A stretch of DNA of 15,005 nt from Terriglobia bacterium (GTDB lineage: Bacteria; Acidobacteriota; Terriglobia; UBA7540), in contig JAIQGB010000058.1 of assembly GCA_020072905.1 (NCBI GenBank), positions 1 through 15,005 on the forward strand, read 5' to 3'. The notes under the pieces were generated by a model. It saw only the letters and a program-made list of their open reading frames with translations, was not told where the DNA came from and made no database searches. Below are positions 7,678-14,029 of this stretch, in pieces (positions within the stretch are counted from its first letter, which is position 1; every line of letters begins with the position of its first letter). Position numbers and translations under genes: made by a program.

Positions 7678-7815
7678 CTATTCGAGGTTTTCTGCTAGTG
7701 CCGGGGCTATCTCGGGTTTGCCATATTTGGCGAACACGTCATTGAAGGCCTCGGCCACAAGCCCCTGCAATGTGTTGTTGTTTTGCACGGCGAGGATCTT
7801 GACCGCGACAAAAGA
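7678..7815 (-). pseudogene. 3' remnant of a ribbon-helix-helix antitoxin-like gene
   Basis: The minus-strand frame ending in TAG at 7678-7680 encodes VKILAVQNNNTLQGLV followed by AEAFNDVFAKYGKPEIAP. This resembles the C-terminal half of small RHH antitoxin-like proteins, which often end with a TLQxLxxEAxNDLFxKYGKP pattern. There is no start or N-terminal strand: upstream, the frame runs straight into tRNA-Leu, whose CCA end is at 7816. I read it as a truncated relic; the frame through the tRNA itself is not a gene. Confidence 0.5.
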
Positions 7816-7904
7816 TGGTGCGGAGGGCCGGAATCGAACCGGCACGTCCCTTGCGGGACAAGGGATTTTAAGTCCCTTGCGTCTACCAGTTCCGCCACCC
7901 CCGC
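7816..7904 (-). tRNA. tRNA-Leu (anticodon UAA)
   Basis: Class II tRNA read on the minus strand. The acceptor stem GCGGGGG pairs with CCTCCGC (one G-U), followed by discriminator A and an encoded CCA (7816-7818). The D-arm contains TGGTAGACGC. The anticodon loop CTTAAAA between AGGGA and TCCCT gives anticodon UAA at 7868-7870. A long variable arm, GTCCC-GCAA-GGGAC, marks it as leucine. The T-arm is CCGGTTCGATTCCGG. It decodes UUA and UUG. Its 3' end directly abuts a truncated RHH gene, a usual place for element integration. Confidence 0.96.
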
Positions 7905-8068
7905 ACACTGGACACGATACAATTAGTCTGTCGAGAGTTCCACTGGCTTCTTACCCCCAGCGTGAAACTTGAAAACTCGGAGTGCCTTAGGCCTTTTGGC
8001 GGTTTGGATAGTGGAGCTACCCTGCGCAGGTCTTCACGGCAAAGGGCGGGATCGCAAGTGAGCCCGAG

Positions 8069-8905
8069 TTAATCCGCGACAACTGTACAATAAATGTGGC
8101 CTTCGTTTGCGACGGCCGAATTGCTCATCGTGACTATGGTGCCGGTTTCGACGTGGAGGATTCGCCGGTAATCTGCCACGCTCAGGAACTGAACGATCGC
8201 GAGAGCTTTGCGCTTTTTCTCTTCCTGTGTCGCTCCGTGCATTTCCAGGTACAGAGCCGGGTGGCAGGCCGCCAGCGTCTTCTGCATGCCGCGGAGGACG
8301 GCGAGCTCCATCCCTTCCACATCGATTTTGACGAAGTCCGGCCAGGGCAGGTTGTGGCGCGCAAGGTCGTCATCAAGGCAAACCACGGGAACCTCAACGG
8401 TGGCGGCCTCGGAAATGGTGCTTCGGATTTGCTGCACGATGGCGGGATCGCCGGTCGCTGCCCCGGGCATGCGCGGATCGTAAACCAGGGTAAGAGTGCT
8501 CTCCTCCTCTCCCAACGCACGGTTCAAGACGGTGACGTTTCGGAGCGCATTGAGCTGTACGTTCTCGAGCACGCGCTGGTAACTGGCGGGATGGGGTTCA
8601 TACGTGACCACCACCTTGGCCTGCTGTGCAAAGAACAGCGTCATGATCCCCTGAAAGGCTCCAATGTCATAGACGACCTTGCCACTCAAGTTCAGGCTGC
8701 GCAAAAAGGCCTCTTCGATGTCGTTTCGCGCGGAGCGAGAGAAAGCGGCAGGGAGGAAACCCAAGCCCCCTTTGCGTTTCATCCCTCTGATCAATCCGTG
8801 CCGCACCGTGTAGATTCGATTTTCAAATAGTTTCTCGCTGAGGAACGAGATTATCTGGTCCTTGAGGGAAAAGTGCGAGTGTCGGAAATGCGGTGTAGGG
8901 TCCAT
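8069..8905 (-). CDS. FkbM family methyltransferase
   Basis: SAM-dependent O-methyltransferase-like protein, 278 aa. The SAM-binding motif I is VVYDIGAFQG (DIGAFQG at 80-86), motif II ends at the acidic E103 in TYEPHP, and the family signature KIDVEGME is at 193-200, followed by VLRGMQKTL and ALYLEMHG. FkbM family members methylate hydroxyls on sugars or polyketides and are frequent in polysaccharide and glycan loci; the acceptor cannot be inferred here. ATG 8905 gives a normal N-terminus but has no strong ribosome site. It is alone on the minus strand between the tRNA and a region with no convincing gene, about 1.6 kb from a polysaccharide deacetylase; a link to surface glycan modification is possible but weak. 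Confidence 0.9.
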   Translation of the reverse strand: MDPTPHFRHSHFSLKDQIISFLSEKLFENRIYTVRHGLIRGMKRKGGLGFLPAAFSRSARNDIEEAFLRSLNLSGKVVYDIGAFQGIMTLFFAQQAKVVVTYEPHPASYQRVLENVQLNALRNVTVLNRALGEEESTLTLVYDPRMPGAATGDPAIVQQIRSTISEAATVEVPVVCLDDDLARHNLPWPDFVKIDVEGMELAVLRGMQKTLAACHPALYLEMHGATQEEKKRKALAIVQFLSVADYRRILHVETGTIVTMSNSAVANEGHIYCTVVAD

Positions 8906-9288
8906 GAGTCTGCGCTGCTCAGATTACATGACCGATCCGCGGCAATCCAGGTCAATCTGCCTATCGAACCCTCAAGACGATCTCCGACCTCTGCTCTGGG
9001 GCTCGCTTCACTCACACACTTCAATCCTACAGGGGGGATACGATGTACCAGGGCAATTCTATACCTTGTTTCTCAATCGCCATACTTGTTCTAACCTACT
9101 ATACTTGTGAGCTTCCGCCAAAGCCGGTGAGGGCGGCTGGGGCGGGCACAGTTCTGCCCAGCGCTCAGTAAGGGCAAACCCCTCGACGTCCGGGCGGCGG
9201 GACCCGCCTGTGCCCCAGCAAGCCAGCCGGATGACCCCTTCCAGCCCTACCACGCCGCGATCATCGAGTTCCAGCCTGCAGTTCCGCG
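8906..9288. other. About 380 bases without a convincing gene
   Basis: This stretch holds the upstream side of the FkbM gene and the 3' flank of the annealing-like gene. Short frames on both strands show no family features. One minus-strand frame (9059-9349) overlaps the annealing-like gene and contains RNCRLELDDRGVVGLEG, which I do not recognise. Three imperfect copies of an ATACTTGT-like octamer lie at 9061, 9082 and 9101, about 20 bases apart. Confidence 0.5.
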
Positions 9289-10005
9289 TCATAGATAGCC
9301 GAAATCGCCCAGGAACCAACGCAGTTTCCACAACGCCCGATCGTGGCAATAGAGACGGATACGCACATGGCGACAGGCATAGGGGGCCGGTTCGAGGACC
9401 AGAAAGGTGGCCGCTCGACAGGGCCTAGCGACGTGGCTGGCGGGCTCGAAGCGGACCACTTGAGCTCGGTGCAAGCCCTCGACCAGCGGGACCCCCTCTC
9501 TTGGGCGATTGCGCCCTTGAATCTCCATTCGCATGGGTACCCCTTTCTGAAAAGGCGGCCGGGACTGGAGAGCCCGGCGTAACTGAGGAATCTGCTCCTG
9601 GGTCAAGTCCCAGGGCGGAAGCTCCTCCGAGGAGCAAAGAGCGATGCCGTAGGCTTTGCGCAGGGTCCGATTGAAGGCGCGGGTTTCGGCCATACGCATC
9701 TCGTCGTGGTTGAAGATGAGGGGGGAGACGTTGCCAGGATAAGCGTCGCCATAGCCGACAAAGCCGCGGCACTTGGCAGACTTGTAGACGGTAGCCTTGA
9801 AGATCCAGAAGTTCTTGTCAGGACGGCAGAGTGAAATGACCGGCTCCACATGAATACCAGCGCAGCGCTTGTTGATTGCCAGATTCAAAAGGTCGCCATG
9901 AGTCACGTATCCCCGATCGTGTCCGAGTCGGGTGAGCGCTCTGCCCTGGGTAGGGAGCATAAGTGTTGATCGCTGAAAATAGATATAGACACTTACTTTC
10001 TTCAT
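9289..10005 (-). CDS. Rad52-like single-strand annealing domain protein (tentative)
   Basis: 238-residue protein. The N-terminal half fits the pattern of Rad52/22-like or phage-type annealing proteins often found on mobile DNA: VTHGDLLNLAINK (34-46), FKATVYKSAKCRGFVGYGDAYPGNV-type strand pair with GDAYPGNV at 86-93, then MRMAETRAFNRTLRKAYGI with MAETRA at 105-110. The MAETRA..RALR motif after a GDAxPxNV turn is the strongest clue. If correct, it would bind single-stranded DNA. Residues from about 135 to the end (arginine-rich, ending WFLGDFGYL) match nothing I know and might be altered. ATG 10005 has GGGAG on the minus strand at 10010-10014. It is divergent from an XRE-type regulator, 63 bases apart, which suggests a phage or plasmid remnant. 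A database profile search would settle the assignment. Confidence 0.55.
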   Translation of the reverse strand: MKKVSVYIYFQRSTLMLPTQGRALTRLGHDRGYVTHGDLLNLAINKRCAGIHVEPVISLCRPDKNFWIFKATVYKSAKCRGFVGYGDAYPGNVSPLIFNHDEMRMAETRAFNRTLRKAYGIALCSSEELPPWDLTQEQIPQLRRALQSRPPFQKGVPMRMEIQGRNRPREGVPLVEGLHRAQVVRFEPASHVARPCRAATFLVLEPAPYACRHVRIRLYCHDRALWKLRWFLGDFGYL

Positions 10006-10025
10006 TCATCTCCCGTTGTGACCCT

Positions 10026-10054
10026 TTGTCAGGAGGTATTTGGGGGTTTATGGT
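10026..10054 (+). promoter_or_regulatory. Candidate sigma-70 promoter for the XRE regulator
   Basis: TTGTCA (10026-10031) and TATGGT (10049-10054) are 17 bases apart, the ideal spacing. The predicted transcription start would be only about 8 bases before the ATG at 10069, so the mRNA may be nearly leaderless, which agrees with the absence of a good ribosome site there. Confidence 0.45.
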
Positions 10055-10068
10055 AAGATCTGTCGTGA

Positions 10069-10401
10069 ATGAGATTTGGGCCTTATCTAAAACAGCTGAG
10101 ATTGGCGGCTGGTCTAACACAGGGCCAGCTTGCCCATAGCTGTCGCCTGACTACTGCCAACATTTACCAATTGGAGAAAAATAAGGCAGAATCGCCGACG
10201 CACCGTGTGTGTAGGTTGCTGGCACGCACCATGGGTGTGGACGGAAACGAGTTGTGGAAGCACGTCTTTGCGGCAAGGCTTGAGAAGTGGCTGAAGAGGG
10301 AAGGCTTTAGAACAATCCCGGAGGGTGCTGCATCCGGCCTATACGATCATTTGATCGTTAAGCAATACATGCATAAGTACCAAGACGTGCATCCTACATA
10401 G
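10069..10401 (+). CDS. XRE family helix-turn-helix regulator
   Basis: Small DNA-binding protein of 110 aa. Residues about 5-60 form a Cro/C1-type HTH: YLKQLRLAAGLTQGQLAH, then LTTANIYQLEKNKAESPT, then RVCRLLARTMGVDGNELWK. The remaining residues form a basic, mostly helical tail (ARLEKWLKREG) of unknown role. The ATG at 10069 follows an in-frame TGA immediately, so no longer form exists. No ribosome site is visible. The divergent arrangement with the annealing-like gene resembles phage or plasmid control modules, and the 63-base shared region could hold the operator. Confidence 0.88.
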   Translation: MRFGPYLKQLRLAAGLTQGQLAHSCRLTTANIYQLEKNKAESPTHRVCRLLARTMGVDGNELWKHVFAARLEKWLKREGFRTIPEGAASGLYDHLIVKQYMHKYQDVHPT

Positions 10402-10485
10402 ACAATTAGGATCGTGCCGGGCGGACCTTGTTGCTCGCATCCCATTATCGACAAACAGACACACTCACCAGGCGACAGCCGACTT

Positions 10486-11388
10486 ATGCCCCCTGACACG
10501 AGCCTCGCCAATCTTCCCGATGGCCTCAGTGTTGACGTTGAGGATTACTTTCACGTCGAAGCATTTGCCGACCGTATTACCCCTGAGAACTGGCAGAACT
10601 TTCCTCCGAGGGTGGTCGGTAATACGCGGCGTGTACTGGACCTTTTCGGTCGTGCCGGGGTAAAGGGAACTTTCTTTATTCTTGGCTGGGTGGCCGACCG
10701 TGAACCGGGCCTTGTGCGGGAGATTGTAGACGCCGGGCATGAGGTGGGTTGCCATAGCTATTGGCACCGACGGCTCTGGCACATGACGCCTGCCGAGTTC
10801 CGCGCAGACACCCGGCGAGCATTGGACGTCATCCAGGATGCCTGCGGACGGAAGGTGGTTGGCTATCGCGCGCCTACCTTTTCTCTGGTGCGAAAATCAC
10901 TTTGGGCGGTGGAGATCCTGGCTGAAGAGGGGTTCGTTTATGACTCCAGCGTGTTTCCCATCCACCATGACCTTTACGGCATGCCGGAGGCACCGCGGTT
11001 TCCTTTTTGCTGGAAGCCCGCCTCCGGAATAACCCTGTTCGAAATCCCGATGACGACCGTGCGCATCCTGGGTTGGAACTTTCCGCTTGGCGGGGGAGGT
11101 TACCTTCGCATTATGCCCATGTGTTATACCCGTTGGGGATTGGCCCGCATTCGAAGTCGGGAAGGCCAAGGGGCAGTAGTGTATTTCCACCCTTGGGAAC
11201 TAGATCCTGAACAGCCCCATCTGGAGGGCCGGTGGCGTTCACGGTTCCGTCATTACATCAATCTTAAATCGATGGAGGATCGATTATCTGACCTACTCAG
11301 CCATGCCGCCCTGGTCCCCCTGTACGATTTCTTACAGGCTCATCTTGCCCAGGGCCCCCTACCTCCCTATTCGCTCGAATCCGCCTAG
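10486..11388 (+). CDS. Polysaccharide deacetylase, exosortase/PEP-CTERM locus type
   Basis: Carbohydrate esterase 4 (NodB) fold enzyme of about 300 aa, probably removing acetyl groups from an exopolysaccharide. It opens GLSVDVEDYFHVEAF; D17 is the likely base and D20 a metal ligand, with HSYWH giving H90 and H94 as the other metal ligands. GVKGTFFILGWVAD and GYRAPTFSLV are family blocks. The VDVEDYFHVEAF opening and the C-terminal DUF3473-like part (PLGGGGYLRIMP, then VVYFHPWELDPEQP) characterise the subfamily found in PEP-CTERM/exosortase loci (TIGR03006). The frame is open back to GTG 10414, but ATG 10486 is closer to relatives. No signal peptide is seen. It converges with the FemAB-like gene, 84 bases apart at the 3' ends. 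Confidence 0.9.
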   Translation: MPPDTSLANLPDGLSVDVEDYFHVEAFADRITPENWQNFPPRVVGNTRRVLDLFGRAGVKGTFFILGWVADREPGLVREIVDAGHEVGCHSYWHRRLWHMTPAEFRADTRRALDVIQDACGRKVVGYRAPTFSLVRKSLWAVEILAEEGFVYDSSVFPIHHDLYGMPEAPRFPFCWKPASGITLFEIPMTTVRILGWNFPLGGGGYLRIMPMCYTRWGLARIRSREGQGAVVYFHPWELDPEQPHLEGRWRSRFRHYINLKSMEDRLSDLLSHAALVPLYDFLQAHLAQGPLPPYSLESA

Positions 11389-11472
11389 GCGTTGAGGCCT
11401 CGGCGCCGCGCGACAATCACCGTCGCCCTCACTCCACGGACCTTCACAGAGAGACGGCAATGCACTTCCTTG

Positions 11473-12582
11473 TCATTTGGTCAGGTACTTCCTGATCGGC
11501 GGACCGATTACCCGCGTGAGCGCGAGCGGCACGGCCCAGCGCCACAGAGCGGCCATGGCGCTCATGGTTCTTGAGGATGTCCTGACCGTCTCGATCTGGA
11601 GCTTATCGGTGGTCTCGGGCGAACCGATCAGGTAGAAGCCGTAATCATGGAGTTCAATCCCCCATTTCTTCTTGAATTGAACCTGGCCGGAATAGCGTGC
11701 CGAGCCGAAGTCGAAGACTTCCAGCCCTTGTTTGCAGGCCCACTCAATCAACTCCCAGTGGGCCAGGTCACTTGGCCGCTTCGGCCAGGCGCGAGGATCC
11801 GAGGCGATCACGAAGATATGAATCCGGCGCCCTGTCGTGGCCCCCAGTAGAATCGCTGCGGGCTGTTCGCCCGCCAAGACCCAGCTCGCGACGAGCCGAT
11901 CGCCGATCCCTGCGGCGAGCTCGGTAAAGAATCGCCACGAATGAGGAGGCACCCCGAGCCGCTTCATGGAAGTCAGATAGAGATGATAGAAAGTCTCCGC
12001 AACGGCCGGCGCACCACGACGCACCTCGGCGGTGAGGCCGGACTTGCGTGCCTTGTTCACGCCTTTGCGGGCCTCGTAGCTGATCGCCTTCTTCCAGAGG
12101 TGCTCGGGATCGCCGAGGCCCAGCAACGCGTAAGAGTGCAGAGGCTGCATCTTCCAGCCCGCGGCGCCGGCCGCTGCTTCGCAACCGATCCCGCCGCGGA
12201 TTTCGATGGAGTGGCAGGCCTCGCGTCGAGCCTCGCGAATCAAGACGTCGGTAAGCTGTCGGTACTGTTCCGAAGAGAGTGGCAGGGTGAGCGGGCCCCC
12301 GTACTCGCTAAAGGGCTGGGAGATGAGCCAACGGCGCCGTCGAACCCTGATCGACGGGAAGACGCCCACCAACTGGCCGCCGACGAGGAGCTTTAGATAG
12401 ACACAATGGTAGCCATAAGCCTCCTCGAGGGTCCGACGGTAGCCCCACAAATGGCAGTATCGTCCCTCGGGATGACTCTCCACGAAGCTGTCCCAGAGCC
12501 GTGCGTCCTCGGGTGTGGCGTGCTGGACGCTCACAGGGCCCTCAGGGGCTTTGGTATCGGATCGGAAGTCAGACACGTGCAT
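11473..12582 (-). CDS. FemAB/GNAT-fold protein, exosortase-system associated
   Basis: About 369 aa from ATG 12582, made of two GNAT-like halves as in FemAB peptidyltransferases. Seen: SHPEGRYCHLWGYRRTLEEAYGY, VGVFPSIRVRRRRWLISQPFSEYGGP, SYEARKGVNKARKSGL, then VASWVLAGEQPAAILLGATTG and the late block WELIEWACKQGLEVFDFGSARYSGQVQFKKKWG, which is typical of FemAB-related proteins in PEP-CTERM/exosortase loci (TIGR03019-like). The function there is unproven; acyl or aminoacyl transfer during exopolysaccharide work is suggested by fold. The frame extends to 12669 but that would overlap the upstream gene; 12582 starts 19 bases after the PAP2 stop, so the two form an operon. The ribosome site is weak. 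A GTG about 50 bases further in is another candidate start. Confidence 0.85.
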   Translation of the reverse strand: MHVSDFRSDTKAPEGPVSVQHATPEDARLWDSFVESHPEGRYCHLWGYRRTLEEAYGYHCVYLKLLVGGQLVGVFPSIRVRRRRWLISQPFSEYGGPLTLPLSSEQYRQLTDVLIREARREACHSIEIRGGIGCEAAAGAAGWKMQPLHSYALLGLGDPEHLWKKAISYEARKGVNKARKSGLTAEVRRGAPAVAETFYHLYLTSMKRLGVPPHSWRFFTELAAGIGDRLVASWVLAGEQPAAILLGATTGRRIHIFVIASDPRAWPKRPSDLAHWELIEWACKQGLEVFDFGSARYSGQVQFKKKWGIELHDYGFYLIGSPETTDKLQIETVRTSSRTMSAMAALWRWAVPLALTRVIGPPIRKYLTK

Positions 12583-12601
12583 CGTTGGGCCGTTCGGCGG
12601 C

Positions 12602-13309
12602 TCAATGCGTAAAGATCTCGAAGGCGCGGACAAGCCAAACACCTTCGCGGAACTCCACAGCGACCTCAAAAATCCAGGCGAAGACGAGGAGCTCGGTGAC
12701 GATCATCCATCGCCGATTATTGGCCAAGATAGTTTCAAGACGGGCGAGCAGCGGAGGTTCAAGCAGGTATCGGGCCAGGGCGTAGCCAATCAGGGCCAGA
12801 ATCAGCCCGGCAATGATATCCGAAAACCAGTGCCCGCCCACGTACATCCGGGGCAGGGACACCAGCAAGGGCAACGCAACCCATAGAACCAACCCCGTCG
12901 TCCTATGAATCGAATAGATTCCCGCGGCGACAGATCCGTAAAGAGCAGTGGACACGCTTGGAAAGGAACTCGCGTTGAGATTGGGTTCGATATACGGGGG
13001 AAAGAAGTGAGCCAGCTCAGCGTTCCGTATGGGCGGAGGCCAAGTGAGGACCATTCCGGCCAGGAGGGCGAGGAGGATGGTGATTGCTGACCCCACAATC
13101 GTGGTGATGATGCGGAGCCTTTTTTCGTGCTCGCCAAGTCGCGCCGCCTGGACCCAGAAGACGAACATCGCTCCCGCGTACCAGAACCCACCCAGGACAT
13201 AGTGCCGAAGACCGCTCTGGATGCACTCGTCGAAGAGGGGGAAGCGGTTCAGGCACTCCCCAAGCTTGCTGGCCAACCAAATGTCGAAGCCTGTCGGGGA
13301 GAGCTGCAT
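12602..13309 (-). CDS. PAP2 superfamily membrane protein with degenerate motifs
   Basis: Multi-pass membrane protein of 235 aa from ATG 13309 (or 244 from ATG 13336). Hydrophobic segments lie around residues 38-53, 67-89, 122-134, 139-152, 165-182 and 200-213. The third PAP2 motif is clear: PRMYVGGHWFSD with R154, H160 (nucleophile) and D164. The second motif, normally PSGH, reads SFPSVST (P117-S118-V119-S120), so the leaving-group histidine is replaced by serine. A KX6RP first motif is not visible; WPPPIRN stands there. In family terms it should dephosphorylate lipid phosphates such as undecaprenyl pyrophosphate, but the losses make activity doubtful. It is in an operon with the FemAB-like gene. 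The start is uncertain: the promoter position favours 13309 with a 33-base leader. Confidence 0.82.
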   Translation of the reverse strand: MQLSPTGFDIWLASKLGECLNRFPLFDECIQSGLRHYVLGGFWYAGAMFVFWVQAARLGEHEKRLRIITTIVGSAITILLALLAGMVLTWPPPIRNAELAHFFPPYIEPNLNASSFPSVSTALYGSVAAGIYSIHRTTGLVLWVALPLLVSLPRMYVGGHWFSDIIAGLILALIGYALARYLLEPPLLARLETILANNRRWMIVTELLVFAWIFEVAVEFREGVWLVRAFEIFTH

Positions 13310-13348
13310 GTGCGCCGTCGGCGGCCGCAGGACCATCAAGCCAAAGGG

Positions 13349-13357
13349 ATTATATCA
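13349..13357 (-). promoter_or_regulatory. Candidate extended -10 promoter for the PAP2-FemAB operon
   Basis: On the minus strand TGATATAAT contains a perfect TATAAT preceded by TGn, an extended -10 element, which can work without a good -35 box; none is visible at 17 bases. Predicted start is near 13342, which gives a leader of about 33 bases to ATG 13309 or 6 bases to ATG 13336. Confidence 0.5.
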
Positions 13358-14029
13358 GAACCCGCGTCGGCCGGCCTGCGGCCAGCAAGACGCTCACGGT
13401 GAGACCCGTTAGAATCGCGTGCCGATATGATCCCAAACCGCCGCAGGAGCGGATCAGGGCTCGCCGATCAGGAGGTCGGGGGTAAAATGAGCCGACTGAA
13501 CCTCGTATCCGACGAATCAGGCACATGCCACGAGAGCCGCCAAGAGGCAAACGGAACTGCCCGAGCAACGCAGGAGTCGCGATCGCCTTCAAAAGACGGC
13601 TGTTTTGCCCATGGGGCAGGCGGATTGGCCGTCGTCGGGGGACTGAGCGGCTTCAAACCACGCAGGGGAAGGTTGCAATTCTTTTCTCACCCTGGTTGCG
13701 GGTTTTTTCACACTTCCGGCCTGGGGAGCTATGAGCCGAAACCAATCCCTTCGCCAATAACATTCAACCATTTGATTTTACGAGATTTAGATATCGATGG
13801 CCGTGACTTGATGACATGGCAGTTTGGTTCGGCGTGTGCAATGGAAGGGGCACGGCGCCTGAACCCGGAGACGACCCAATGGGGGCAAGGTGTGGCCTGC
13901 GAGGTTGATCCGGTCTCAGGGTGTCTCAATCAAAACTTCGGAATCCCAGGCGGGGCGGGCCAGCGAGCGTGTTGGTGGCGCCCACAGGATTGGCCGAGGC
14001 AGCGCGGCGACGTCCGTTGCGAGGAGAGC
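13358..14029. other. About 670 noncoding bases with inverted repeats
   Basis: No frame here has family features. From left to right it holds a nested inverted repeat (13595-13633: GACGGC and GCCGTC flanking TGCCC and GGGCA), a GC-rich segment with CAGGG and CCCTG arms ending in six T at about 13703-13708 that could be a weak terminator, an AT-rich patch at about 13755-13800, a possible sigma-54 site at 13824-13840, and finally the leader of the next gene. Confidence 0.5.
13824..13840 (+). promoter_or_regulatory. Weak candidate sigma-54 (-24/-12) promoter
   Basis: TTGGTTCGGCGTGTGCA has GG and GC exactly ten bases apart and keeps most of the TTGGCACG-N4-TTGCW consensus, with three mismatches. 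It would drive the secreted Ig-like gene with a leader near 180 bases. Sigma-54 control is known for some PEP-CTERM exopolysaccharide loci. In GC-rich DNA such matches arise by chance. Confidence 0.2.

Noticed and set aside
7681..7972. Frames running through the tRNA-Leu gene
   Set aside because: The tRNA structure is complete, so frames across it are chance; only the RHH-like part beyond the CCA end was kept as a relic.
8096..8830. Plus-strand frame of 244 codons opposite FkbM
   Set aside because: Antisense to a recognisable methyltransferase with all its motifs.
9059..9349. Minus-strand frame of 96 codons next to the annealing-like gene
   Set aside because: It overlaps the end of that gene in another frame, lacks a ribosome site and shows no family motif; the end runs through AT-rich noncoding sequence.
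13655..13710. Resemblance to a c-di-GMP-I riboswitch (CACGC-AGGG)
   Set aside because: The conserved GCAAA and tetraloop-receptor parts are missing and spacing does not fit.
13350..13734. Short frames on both strands between PAP2 and the secreted protein
   Set aside because: No domain, no ribosome site, and they overlap each other on opposite strands in GC-rich DNA.
13731..13760. Nine-codon frame after GGGGAG
   Set aside because: The ribosome site is only two bases from ATG and nothing suggests a leader peptide.
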